Assembly: GCA_013349285.1 (NCBI GenBank)
Contig: DUZU01000021.1
Span: 1-54,327 of the forward strand
Length of the DNA: 54,327 nucleotides
DNA from: Deltaproteobacteria bacterium
GTDB taxonomy: Bacteria; Desulfobacterota; Desulfobulbia; Desulfobulbales; Desulfurivibrionaceae
Reading direction: 5' to 3'
In this document: positions 17,214 to 25,622 of the stretch, in pieces
Numbering within the stretch: the stretch's first letter is position 1
Layout of the letters: each line of letters begins with the position of its first letter
Notes under the pieces: model-generated
What the model was told of the DNA's origin: nothing
Databases searched by the model: none
What the model saw: the letters and a program-made list of their open reading frames with translations, nothing else
Made by a program: the position numbers and the translations under genes

Positions 17214-19538
17214 TCAGGCAGGTGGCGCAACGACTCCGGCTGCCGCGCCGTTATGTTCTGATTTCCCCTCTTTTTCTTTGCCGTTTCCATTCTGGGTGCT
17301 GTTTTCATCGCGGTTCATCTGGATCTCTTTCTTGGTGTTGACCCAGAGGATGTTGCTCAGACCGTCGTAGCCTTCAAAGAGCTTTTCCTTTTGGTGTTGA
17401 AGCGCTTCCCCGATGAAGCCCAAGATGATCAGATCGGCGTCTTGCGACTGTAGGCGAATCAGTTCCTTGCGTGAGGAGCCGACATCGGTGGCCATCAGTT
17501 CGATGTTGCGAGCCGAAATGGGCAGCCTGCCTTCCTTGATCATCAGGTGCAGGTTTTCTTTTTGCTCCTCGATTTCCGCCTCGGGAAAGGCGGCCAGGAG
17601 TTTGATCTGGCCGCCCTCCCAGTCCGGATGGCCCATGATGATGTAAGCCAAGAGGATCATCAGGCTGGCGTTCTCATAGTCTTCCGGGGTGACCCAGATA
17701 TGGATTTCCCGGTGGTAGCCGTAATCCCGCGAGGTGGAGCCGAGGATGCAGACGTCAAAGCCCGTGGCCAGCAGCAGCCGGTAGTTATCGATGATGTCGG
17801 CCAATTCTTTTTCGTTTTGCCGGGAAAATTCGAAGAGGATCAGGTTGTTTTCCTTGCCGGAAATGCCGGGCAGCTGGGCCACCTGGGTTACCGCCGTTGT
17901 GTAGGAGGGGCTGACTAGGGTGTCGATGTAGATATTGCTGCGACTGACATCGGTGAGGCGAACCAGCCGTTTAAATATCTCCCGGGAATTTTCCACTGTT
18001 TCCCTTGAGAGGTAGCCGGGCAGGTAGTGAATATAGGTACCGAAGCCGAAGCGATGGGCAATCCAGCGCAGCATGTTGAAAGCGTCCAACCGCTCGAAGG
18101 AATTGGTGGAGATGCAGACCACCGCCGGTCGCCAGCGTTCTTCATCGCTTTTCTGGCCGGATTTCTGCAGGAAAACTTGGAGCTGGCGGCTGACCTGGAA
18201 GATTGCGCCCTGAAAGATCGCGGACAGGCCGCGGCGTTCCGGGTTATGGTAACCGATCAACAGGTAGAGTCCGGTCATTACCAGGATGGCGACTACCGCG
18301 TAGGGCAGACTCATTTCCAACATCAGCCACAGGCAGGCGATCGCCCCAAACAGGGAGATGTACCACTTGGAGCGGAAAGAGGGCCGATAGGAAGGGTCGG
18401 CGGCAAAATGTTCGAGAAACGAGATCAGGCAGATGGCGCCATAGGTAACCATGAAGAACATGGATATTACCTGGGCGACAAAATCCACGTCGCCGAGCAG
18501 AACAAAGACCAGAGCGATTCCGAAGACCACTATGGTGGCGTTGCGGGGTTCCTGTTTCGGCCCGACTCCGGCGGCCAGCCAGGCGGAAAGGCCAGGGGAG
18601 GGCATAATTTCGTCACCGGCCAGCGCCTGCAAGGTGCGCGGGGCGACCAGTCCGGAACCGAGGGCGGAGGAGATGGTGGCGCAGGCAAGGCCGATGGGGA
18701 TGATCGGCCCCCAGAGCGCGATTTTCGCCATGACCAGTTGTTCGCCGGCCAGGGTTTCGGGGCTCGCGGAAATGGCCAGCTTGTAGGCGATGGCTATGTA
18801 AACCACCAGTCCGACCAGGGTGGCGCTCATGGTTCCCAGAGGAATGGATTTGCGCGAATCGCGCAAATCACCGGAGAGGCCGACCCCGGCGGTCATGCCG
18901 GTGAAAGCCGGAAAACATATGGCAAAAACCAGGAAAAAGTTGTCCGGGTTCTTTACCGTTTCGATGAGGTGGTGATAGCTTCCCGGGTTTTCCTGATGGC
19001 CGGTACCCAGAAAAAAGAGGATCAGCGACAGAAAGAGGACTCCGACCACCCCGTAGAGCAGTTTGATTCCGGCATCGGCCCCCTTTTTAATTACCACCAG
19101 CCCCAGCAGAATCACGGCCGGCAGGCTGACTATCCTGGCATCACTGATATGCAAACCGGTGAGGTTGCTCACCCAGGAAAAAACCGGGCGGAAGGCCTCG
19201 GCAAAGGCGATGGTGTAAAAGGCGACGCTGATCGCTTGGGAGAGAAAAAGCGAGATGCCGATGGCGGCGCCGGTAATGATGCCGAAGGAGCGGGAGATGA
19301 TGTAATACTCGCCGCCGCCTTCAACCTTTTGGTTGGTGGCGATCTCGGCCAGGGCCATGGCGGTGGGGATGGTCACCGCGTGGCCGAGGAGGATGATGGC
19401 CAGGGCGCCGAAAAAGCCGATATTGGCCACTGCGTAGCCAAAACGCAGAAACATGATGGCGCCGAGGATGGTGGAAATGGCGGTGAGAAACACCGCGGCG
19501 GTGCCCATGGTGCCGGTTGCTTTTAGTTGTTGGTTCAT
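17214..19538 (-). CDS. SLC12-like (cation-chloride cotransporter family) transporter
   Basis: A 774-residue membrane transporter. The first 430 residues hold about 12 hydrophobic helices of the APC fold, starting with the unwound-helix motif TAISTILGAIMFLRFGYAVA, which resembles eukaryotic Na-K-Cl cotransporters, and including GVGLSGDLRDSRKSIPLGT and ISSALGSGLVAPRTLQALA. A cytosolic domain of about 300 residues follows (RWRPAVVCISTNSF..., with ADLIILGFIGE near the end), resembling the SLC12 C-terminal domain. The tail is low-complexity (NGNGKEKEGKSEHNG). Start ATG 19538 is chosen over TTG/other starts upstream because helix 1 begins at once; its ribosome site is weak. Substrate ions are unknown; amino acid transport is an alternative. 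Confidence 0.82.
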   Translation of the reverse strand: MNQQLKATGTMGTAAVFLTAISTILGAIMFLRFGYAVANIGFFGALAIILLGHAVTIPTAMALAEIATNQKVEGGGEYYIISRSFGIITGAAIGISLFLSQAISVAFYTIAFAEAFRPVFSWVSNLTGLHISDARIVSLPAVILLGLVVIKKGADAGIKLLYGVVGVLFLSLILFFLGTGHQENPGSYHHLIETVKNPDNFFLVFAICFPAFTGMTAGVGLSGDLRDSRKSIPLGTMSATLVGLVVYIAIAYKLAISASPETLAGEQLVMAKIALWGPIIPIGLACATISSALGSGLVAPRTLQALAGDEIMPSPGLSAWLAAGVGPKQEPRNATIVVFGIALVFVLLGDVDFVAQVISMFFMVTYGAICLISFLEHFAADPSYRPSFRSKWYISLFGAIACLWLMLEMSLPYAVVAILVMTGLYLLIGYHNPERRGLSAIFQGAIFQVSRQLQVFLQKSGQKSDEERWRPAVVCISTNSFERLDAFNMLRWIAHRFGFGTYIHYLPGYLSRETVENSREIFKRLVRLTDVSRSNIYIDTLVSPSYTTAVTQVAQLPGISGKENNLILFEFSRQNEKELADIIDNYRLLLATGFDVCILGSTSRDYGYHREIHIWVTPEDYENASLMILLAYIIMGHPDWEGGQIKLLAAFPEAEIEEQKENLHLMIKEGRLPISARNIELMATDVGSSRKELIRLQSQDADLIILGFIGEALQHQKEKLFEGYDGLSNILWVNTKKEIQMNRDENSTQNGNGKEKEGKSEHNGAAAGVVAPPA

Positions 19539-19645
19539 TAGATTTACCTGACAGTGCCGGGGGATAGTGAACAATGATTAAGCTGCTTGTAGCTCGGGAG
19601 TTATCCTCCGTCAATGAATTTTGTTAGCACGGTAAGTCCAGCCTG

Positions 19646-19678
19646 CAAAAAAGGCTGCCCCGAAACAGGGCAGCCTTT
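19646..19678 (-). terminator. Intrinsic terminator of the fructose-bisphosphate aldolase gene
   Basis: Read on the minus strand: AAGGCTGCCC, a short loop, GGGCAGCCTT and then T-rich sequence. It starts 29 bases after the aldolase stop codon. Confidence 0.88.
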
Positions 19679-19706
19679 GTCAGCATCACTTTAAAAACAG
19701 AGAGGA

Positions 19707-20990
19707 TTAGTCGTCGAAATCTCCTTGCGGCCCTTTATCGCTGTCAATGGCCGCTGCTTTTTTCGCGATCTTGTCCCCGGTCCAGTCGGCCGCATCTTGG
19801 ATGCGCTCCACCTTTGGGCCCAGGTCGTAGGAGCCGGCCTTGAGCAGGGCCTCGATGGCCAGGGGCGCGGTATCTTCGGCGTTAAAGACGTTGACCAGCA
19901 TATTGTAGACAAAATCCTCCACCCGTTTGACCATCCGGTCGCGGATCGCCTGGGGCTGGCCGAGCAGTTTATTCTCAAAGGGCAGGTTGAGGCTTTTGTA
20001 GCCGCCACCCTTTAAACCTTTGGCCGTGGCATAATCAACCATCTCCTGCCACATGGCCTCGGTGACCCCTTCATTTTTCATCTTGATAAAGTTGCCGTTG
20101 TCATCAAGGATGGCATTGCCGTAATCGTTAACCTTGAGGCCCCAGGAAACCATCTGCAGGGCGGTCGCCACATTGGCCTTGGTGGTGTGGGTTTTGCCGG
20201 CGATTTCCCGCAGGCGATCCGAGCTGTTGCCCGAGGTGCCGTGCTGGGCGCCGGAAATTTTATAGGGCAAGAGCTGCTCGTGGATGTCGCGGGTGAGATC
20301 CACCTGGATGCCCTGGCCGCTGGCCTCGATGCCGTGGGTGGTGCCGTTGTTCAAGGCGATCCAGTCCGGGAAGATGTTATGGGCGTTGAGGCCCTGGATC
20401 AAAAAAAGCGCCTCTTCGGCGGTGGACAGCCCCTGGTTGCCTTTGATCTCGCCGATCTCGGTTTCCAGGCCTGCCCAGCTCGGGACAAACTGGGCCAGGG
20501 CCAGGTTGGTGAGCAGGTTTTTGTCATCGGGCATGTGGGAGGCGTCGATGGCGATGGAGGTGATCCCCGCTTCGAAAATGGTGGGGATTTCTACCTTGGC
20601 AAAATCGATATCCGCTTCCTTTTTTATCCCGTAATGATCGGCATGGATCGCCACCGGGATGGTGATCTTAAGCTCGTTCATGGCTTGGTCGACCTGGCGG
20701 GCGATGTTCCAGTAATTTACCGGGCAATAGGCGGTGGCGCCGCCTTCCGAGCGGGCGATCTCGATGATGATCGCTGCATTGGCCCGTTGGGCGGCGAGCA
20801 GGGCGCCGCGGATGATAAAGTTGTTTCTGCCGTTGGCGGCAATGGTCATGGCCTGACCTTTGGCGCGCAAGGCGCGGTCAATAACCTTGCCGCTGACGAT
20901 CAGGGCCTTGGAGTTAGGGAAAAGTTTAACCACATTGGGCGGGCGACCTATTGAAACAGCCTTGTCAAAATCCGGCTGGGAGACAGACAT
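19707..20990 (-). CDS. fba: Class II fructose-bisphosphate aldolase
   Basis: Zinc-dependent cleavage of fructose-1,6-bisphosphate (or its synthesis in gluconeogenesis). The 427-residue protein has the class II pattern: GKVIDRALRAKGQAMTIAANG near the N-terminus, the metal-site region VAIHADHYG, DASHMPDDKN, ALNNGTTHGIE, and the phosphate loop SGAQHGTSGNSSD. It is longer than E. coli FbaA (about 360), as in a subgroup of class II aldolases. ATG start follows a strong AAGGAGG. Promoter upstream and terminator downstream make it a single-gene unit. Confidence 0.9.
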   Translation of the reverse strand: MSVSQPDFDKAVSIGRPPNVVKLFPNSKALIVSGKVIDRALRAKGQAMTIAANGRNNFIIRGALLAAQRANAAIIIEIARSEGGATAYCPVNYWNIARQVDQAMNELKITIPVAIHADHYGIKKEADIDFAKVEIPTIFEAGITSIAIDASHMPDDKNLLTNLALAQFVPSWAGLETEIGEIKGNQGLSTAEEALFLIQGLNAHNIFPDWIALNNGTTHGIEASGQGIQVDLTRDIHEQLLPYKISGAQHGTSGNSSDRLREIAGKTHTTKANVATALQMVSWGLKVNDYGNAILDDNGNFIKMKNEGVTEAMWQEMVDYATAKGLKGGGYKSLNLPFENKLLGQPQAIRDRMVKRVEDFVYNMLVNVFNAEDTAPLAIEALLKAGSYDLGPKVERIQDAADWTGDKIAKKAAAIDSDKGPQGDFDD

Positions 20991-21035
20991 AGTGAAACCT
21001 CCTTTTCATTGGTAATTAATGGAAATAATTATTGT

Positions 21036-21066
21036 ATTATAGCGAATGGCTAAAGTTAATCATCAA
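21036..21066 (-). promoter_or_regulatory. Likely sigma-70 promoter of fba
   Basis: On the minus strand TTGATG (21066-21061) is followed after 19 bases by a perfect TATAAT (21041-21036), 45 bases before the aldolase start codon. The -10 is strong; the spacing is slightly long. Confidence 0.6.
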
Positions 21067-21074
21067 AAAAAAGA

Positions 21075-21473
21075 TTAATTTTCGTTATTGGCCGGGAAAA
21101 GTTCTTCCAGGGCCTTGAGCTTATTCTTGGTGACAGGTTTTTTTATGACGGCCTCGATAAAGGGGTTGTCCCTAAGTGGGCAGATCTGGTCGATTTGGGT
21201 GTTGTTGAGCATGGTCACCAGGACAAGGCGAGGTTTTTTTATCTGCAGGCCGCAGCGGTAACATTCTTTTATGACATCAAGAAAAGCTCGGCCGTCAACC
21301 AGGGGCATCATCAGGTCAAGAAAAACAAAATCAGGCTTTTTCTTGAAAAAAAGAAAAAGGGCCTGGGCGCCGTTTTCAGCTTCGGTGATTTTGCAGTCTG
21401 GCTGCATGGCCATGAGGTGATTTTTAATAACGGTGCGGGCGACCTTATCATCATCAACAATCAACAGGTGCAT
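21075..21473 (-). CDS. Single-domain response regulator (CheY-like)
   Basis: A 132-residue receiver domain with no output domain. The acidic triad begins LLIVDDDKVARTV, the phospho-acceptor Asp is in FVFLDLMMPLVDG, the switch Thr in LVTM and the conserved Lys in VIKKPVTK. GAGAGG precedes the ATG. It probably relays phosphate or acts by protein contact; its kinase is not identifiable. It ends about 85 bases before the aldolase promoter region and is followed upstream by an MFS transporter on the same strand. Confidence 0.9.
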   Translation of the reverse strand: MHLLIVDDDKVARTVIKNHLMAMQPDCKITEAENGAQALFLFFKKKPDFVFLDLMMPLVDGRAFLDVIKECYRCGLQIKKPRLVLVTMLNNTQIDQICPLRDNPFIEAVIKKPVTKNKLKALEELFPANNEN

Positions 21474-21571
21474 GGCGGCCTCTCGGATGCGAGAAAAAGT
21501 TAAGTAAATTAAGCTTATCTTTATAGGGATAAGCGCTGAATTCTAAAATGATTTTATGGGAAAGGCCCTGC

Positions 21572-22843
21572 TTAATCAACATCTTTTGTTTCTTTGAGGG
21601 GAATCATCAGCAGGGCGCCGCCAAAAAAGAAAAAGAGAATGGTGGCCACCCCGGCCCGTTGGTTTTGGTAGTAAGAAGTTGCCAGGCCCAGGATTATCGG
21701 ACCGAGAAAAGAGGTGATTTTGCCGGATAGGGTGAAAAAGCCGAAAAACTGGGTCCGGTGCGCTGCCGGGGTCAAACGGCCCATCAGGGAGCGGCTGGCC
21801 GCTTGGTTGGGGCCGGCGAAGATGCCGATGATGATCCCGGCGATCCAGAATATGGTTTTGTCAGGAGCAATCACGGCGAGAAAGGTGGCGATGAACAGGG
21901 CGATGATGCTGGCCACCACTGTTTTTTTGCCGCCGATCAGATCATCAACCAATCCGAAAACCAGGGCCCCGATGCCCGCCGCGATATTGAGGACGATGCC
22001 GAAAAGCATGACTTCGGTGTAGCCCATCCCGAAGGTGCCGGCCGCGTAAATGCCGCCAAAGGCGAAAATGGTGACCAGGCCGTCGTTGTAAAGCAGATGT
22101 GCCGCCAAGAGCTTGACAACCTCCGGGTGCTCCCGCAGCACGGTGAGCGTGCGGCTGATTTTTTTTATCAGGGGGATCTTGGCCTCAGGCGTTGTTAGTT
22201 TTTTTTTGCCCGGCGGCGCCATGAAAAATAATGGCAGGCTGAAAAGCAAGAACCAGGCGGCGACCAACAGGTTGGTGTAGCGAAAATCAAATTCAAAATA
22301 TGCGCCGATTGCTGATAACGGCGTCTTGGGGCTCATCATCAACAGGGCTAGGGCCAGGCTGAGGATGCCGCCGACATAGCCGAGTCCCCAGCCATAGCCG
22401 GAAATGCGCCCTATTTTTTCCGGGGGCGCAATCTCGGGCAGGTAGGCGTTATAGAAGACAATCCCGAGTTCATAGGCGGTGTTGCCGACAATAAAGAGGG
22501 AGAGGGCGACCAGGGGGGCCTGCGCCATAGCGGGCCGGATCAGGGCGAGGAGAACGGTTGCGGCAATGCAAATAAGGGAGGCCGTGATCAGGGCCGCGCG
22601 CCGTTTGCCGCTCCGGTCGCTGATCCCGCCGAGAATGGGGGCGAGCAGGGCAACGGCCAACGCGCTGATGCCGATGCCCCACGACCAGAGACGGGTGCCG
22701 GCGATGGGGTTGCCGACAATTTCTCGGCTGAAGTAGGTGGCATAGACAAAGGTGACCACCAGGGTGGTAAAGGCGGAATTGCCCCAGTCGTAAAGGCACC
22801 AGGAAAAAATGGTTCTTTGCTGATAATCAGCGTTTTTTTTCAT
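21572..22843 (-). CDS. MFS transporter, UMF1/Atg22-like
   Basis: A 423-residue transporter with about 12 hydrophobic helices. The N-terminus (SWCLYDWGNSAFTTLVVTFVYATYF) and the loop GISDRSGKRRA are hallmarks of the UMF1 family, related to the yeast vacuolar effluxer Atg22. A second-half motif GLVDDLIGGKK and RSLMGRLTPAAHRTQFFGFF also fit. Bacterial substrates are poorly known. Its start codon lies inside the end of the phosphatidyltransferase gene (17-base overlap), so translation is coupled. Confidence 0.88.
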   Translation of the reverse strand: MKKNADYQQRTIFSWCLYDWGNSAFTTLVVTFVYATYFSREIVGNPIAGTRLWSWGIGISALAVALLAPILGGISDRSGKRRAALITASLICIAATVLLALIRPAMAQAPLVALSLFIVGNTAYELGIVFYNAYLPEIAPPEKIGRISGYGWGLGYVGGILSLALALLMMSPKTPLSAIGAYFEFDFRYTNLLVAAWFLLFSLPLFFMAPPGKKKLTTPEAKIPLIKKISRTLTVLREHPEVVKLLAAHLLYNDGLVTIFAFGGIYAAGTFGMGYTEVMLFGIVLNIAAGIGALVFGLVDDLIGGKKTVVASIIALFIATFLAVIAPDKTIFWIAGIIIGIFAGPNQAASRSLMGRLTPAAHRTQFFGFFTLSGKITSFLGPIILGLATSYYQNQRAGVATILFFFFGGALLMIPLKETKDVD

Positions 22844-23408
22844 TTGCCCTCTTCCGCAGATGTCCCAGGGATGGAATATTTGCCTGCCATTTTTTCAGGT
22901 GAAAGGTGATCATCAGCTCTTCGAGTTCGGCCGCCAGCAGCACAATAACCGCCAGGCGAAAAGGCCAGGCCGGTCCGCCCATGAGCAGCAAGGGGATGGC
23001 CGCGGCTAACAGCACGGCCGAGAGCTTGGCGCCAATGGTGTGGTAGCTGGTGATTCGTCTGAATTTGATCAGGCCTGCGATCAGGGGGGTTAAAAGGGCG
23101 GCCAGGGCAAAAATGACAAAAAGCAATTCCTGCCGGATAAGCTGCGGCCACAGCAGCCAGAGACCAAAAGGCACGGTACAGAACAGGGCCAGGTCTCCCC
23201 AGCTGTCGAGCTTGGCGCCCAGTTCGCTGGTTTGCTTCAGTCTTCGGGCGAAAAAGCCGTCCAGGGCATCGGTTACCAGGCAGATGATAAAGAGGGTTAC
23301 GAAGAGGTGGGCCTGGTTGAGCCAAGCGGCAATGACCAGCACCGGGCTTATGAGCAGCCGCAGGCAGCTGAGCAGATTGGGGATGGTGAATAGTTGATTG
23401 GCGCCCAT
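22827..23408 (-). CDS. CDP-alcohol phosphatidyltransferase (PgsA-like)
   Basis: Membrane enzyme of phospholipid synthesis that transfers a phosphatidyl group from CDP-diacylglycerol to an alcohol, often glycerol-3-phosphate. The 193-residue protein carries the full signature D-G-x2-A-R-x8-G-x3-D-x3-D as DALDGFFARRLKQTSELGAK followed by LDSWGD, with about five hydrophobic helices. The N-terminus (FTIPNLLSCLRLLISPVLV) is PgsA-like. The alcohol accepted cannot be fixed from sequence. Forms an overlapping pair with the MFS gene downstream. Confidence 0.88.
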   Translation of the reverse strand: MGANQLFTIPNLLSCLRLLISPVLVIAAWLNQAHLFVTLFIICLVTDALDGFFARRLKQTSELGAKLDSWGDLALFCTVPFGLWLLWPQLIRQELLFVIFALAALLTPLIAGLIKFRRITSYHTIGAKLSAVLLAAAIPLLLMGGPAWPFRLAVIVLLAAELEELMITFHLKKWQANIPSLGHLRKRANEKKR

Positions 23409-23512
23409 GAAATCAGCCTGAAGTAATCGGGAGTTATCGGGACAGGCAATATAATCAGCAGTCGTGCCGGCGGGTTTGTCTTTGTTGCGTAATTATTTTA
23501 AAATAAAAGATG

Positions 23513-23929
23513 TTACTCCCCGATAATTTTGACCAGAACCCTTTTTTTTCTGCCCCCATCGAATTCCCCGTAAAAAATCTGCTCCCAGGTTCCGAAGTCG
23601 AGCTGACCTTCGGTGATGGCGACCACCACCTCCCGGCCCATGACCTGCCGTTTCAGATGGGCGTCGGCGTTGTCTTCGTAGCCGTTGTGGCGGTACTGGT
23701 TTACCGGTTCGTGGGGGGCGAGTTTTTCCAGCCAGACTTCGTAATCATGGTGCAGGCCCGACTCATCGTCATTGATAAAAACCGAGGCGGTGATATGCAT
23801 GGCGTTGCAGAGCAGTAATCCTTCTTTGATGCCGCTGGCGGTGAGGCATTCCTGGATCTGGGGAGTAATATTGATAAACGCTCTTCTGGTGGGTACGTTG
23901 AACCACAATTCCTTGCGATAGCTCTTCAT
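23513..23929 (-). CDS. yjbQ: YjbQ-family protein (secondary thiamine-phosphate synthase type)
   Basis: A 138-residue member of UPF0047. Signatures are [44 protein letters not shown] and [20 protein letters not shown]. Members show weak thiamine-phosphate synthase activity in vitro, but the physiological role is unsettled. AGGAAG lies before the ATG. It stands between the PgsA-like gene and a receiver-domain gene, all on the minus strand. Confidence 0.9.
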   Translation of the reverse strand: MKSYRKELWFNVPTRRAFINITPQIQECLTASGIKEGLLLCNAMHITASVFINDDESGLHHDYEVWLEKLAPHEPVNQYRHNGYEDNADAHLKRQVMGREVVVAITEGQLDFGTWEQIFYGEFDGGRKKRVLVKIIGE

Positions 23930-24023
23930 GGATCTTCCTTGGTTTGATTCGGCTGATTGTTTTGTTACGCTACTTCATAAAGCAATGTTTGGCCCGTGGT
24001 GTTGCCGGTCGGCTCGTTTTTTT

Positions 24024-24446
24024 TTAAGCTTTGATGCTGGCGCTAAGTTCCGGGAAATAGTTGGTGAGCAGGTTCGATTTGCTCCAGTTTTCGCGGATTG
24101 TTGTTTTGGTCAAGATAGGAATTTTCAGTTGATATTCATCAATCTTGGCCATAATTTTTTCCATGGGCGTGCCGCTGAATAACACAAAGCGTAAATCCTC
24201 CCGTTTTTCATCGAGCAAAAGTTTTGCCGCCAGTTCAATGCCGTCCATCGGTTTCATCTCATAGTCCGATAGAATATTCTTGATCCCGTGTTTGTTTATG
24301 ATTTCGTAAGCGTTTTGGCCATCGCTCGCCTCATAGATGTTTTTGGGTGAAATGCCGTATGCTTCGAGGCGCAGCCTTACCACCATGAGGATGAAGTCGG
24401 CATTATCAACAATTAAGATCTTGGAATAATCTGGCATTAGCGCCAC
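24024..24446 (-). CDS. Single-domain response regulator
   Basis: A receiver domain of 140 residues from GTG 24446, or 137 from ATG 24437; neither start has a clear ribosome site. ILIVDNADFILMVV gives the acidic site with only one of the usual two Asp (VDN), the phospho-acceptor Asp lies in NILSDYEMKPMDG, Ser in LFSGTP and Lys in LTKTT. The C-terminus is short, with no output domain. It lies 100 bases from a receiver-HPt gene on the same strand, so the two may share a phosphorelay. Confidence 0.82.
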   Translation of the reverse strand: MALMPDYSKILIVDNADFILMVVRLRLEAYGISPKNIYEASDGQNAYEIINKHGIKNILSDYEMKPMDGIELAAKLLLDEKREDLRFVLFSGTPMEKIMAKIDEYQLKIPILTKTTIRENWSKSNLLTNYFPELSASIKA

Positions 24447-24545
24447 TTTTTCGGGCTAAAGGCGATAATGTTTTCCGGCGGCGTCATAGATATTTTTTTT
24501 GATTCGGTTGTCGAAAGTATGCTCACGTGGGTTCCTTGTGACTGG

Positions 24546-25349
24546 TTAAAGAGAAAGGTCGAGTTTATCATTAACAAAATTACGCAGGGTGGTGAAGCTG
24601 TTTTTGGTAAGCGTAAATTGAGACTTTAATTTTTCGCAGCATGCCGATCGGGCACTATAGTATAGTTCTTCCGCTGCTTCGGCAAGTTGATCTGCGGAGA
24701 ACAGGTTGGCCGATCCTTTCAGGCTGTGGCAGGTTTCCGCAAGTTTTTTGATGTCGCAGGCATTAATCGACTGCTCAATGGTATCGAGTTGCTGGGCGGT
24801 ATCCTTGAAAAAAGCGATGGCAACCTGCCGGACTACCTCTTGGCTGCCGAATGTTTCCAGCAGATGATCATAATGCAGGAGCTGGGCGGCCGAGGGCTTT
24901 GTCTTCGCGGGTTCCGAGGCCTGGCATCTGCAGTCGGCAAAGGACAAAATGGTCTGGTTGATCTGCTGCCAGAGCTGATCCGGGTCAAAGTTTTTTTCCA
25001 GATGGCCCTGGATGCCGGCCTGTTCAAGGGCCGTCAGGTCAAGGTTTTCTATTTCCGCGGTCAGGGCAATTATCGGGATACAGGCGGTGGCCGGATCTTG
25101 CCTGATCGATTCGGCGGCTTCAATGCCGCTTATGCCGGGCAGGCCGATGTCCATCAATACCAGGCCAACATCGAGGTTAATCGCCAATTTGGCCAGGGCT
25201 TCTTCCCCGCTGCCGGCGGTTATAATCTGGGCGCCCCGCTCGGTGAGCAGCGGCGTAAGTATTTCGAGGTTGAAATCGACATCGTCGACCACCATTATTT
25301 TTAGGGGACGGGCAGCGCAATTGGTCGCTGCCGTATTTGAAGAAATCAA
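24546..25349 (-). CDS. Receiver-HPt phosphorelay protein
   Basis: A 267-residue relay protein. Residues 16-135 are a receiver (MVVDDVDF, phospho-acceptor D67 in LVLMDIGLPG, T97 in ALTA, K119 in HLEKNF). Residues 155-260 form a histidine phosphotransfer domain with H208 in CHSLKGSANLF. Phosphate could pass from a hybrid kinase to D67 or from H208 to another receiver. The start is TTG, well supported by AAGGAGA six bases upstream. The conserved Pro after the receiver Lys is Asn here. The neighbouring single-domain receiver is a candidate partner. Confidence 0.88.
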   Translation of the reverse strand: MISSNTAATNCAARPLKIMVVDDVDFNLEILTPLLTERGAQIITAGSGEEALAKLAINLDVGLVLMDIGLPGISGIEAAESIRQDPATACIPIIALTAEIENLDLTALEQAGIQGHLEKNFDPDQLWQQINQTILSFADCRCQASEPAKTKPSAAQLLHYDHLLETFGSQEVVRQVAIAFFKDTAQQLDTIEQSINACDIKKLAETCHSLKGSANLFSADQLAEAAEELYYSARSACCEKLKSQFTLTKNSFTTLRNFVNDKLDLSL

Positions 25350-25622
25350 TTTTTCTCCTTGGTGCCGCTCTTTTTTATCAAATTTATTTTTATCATCATA
25401 GCGGATATGGAAATGATCTGGCTAATGCAAAATGTTCTTCAAGGTAGTTTTGTGTTAACCACCTTGGTGGCACTTTTTTTAGTCGGGCCATTGGGGTAGA
25501 TTTGAACTTTTTAGTTTCGGACAATGGTTATCACTAAAAGAATAGCAAAAATTCGTGCAAATAGGAGCGGCAAGGGATAAAGTATTTCCTTTTTCTTAGG
25601 ATAGTGAGACTGTAGCTTGGAT

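Noticed and set aside
18027..19526. A 499-codon open frame antisense to the SLC12-like transporter
   Set aside because: Composition is Gly/Asp/His/Gln-rich with no fold or motif; it mirrors GC-rich third positions of the transporter gene, which is clearly real.
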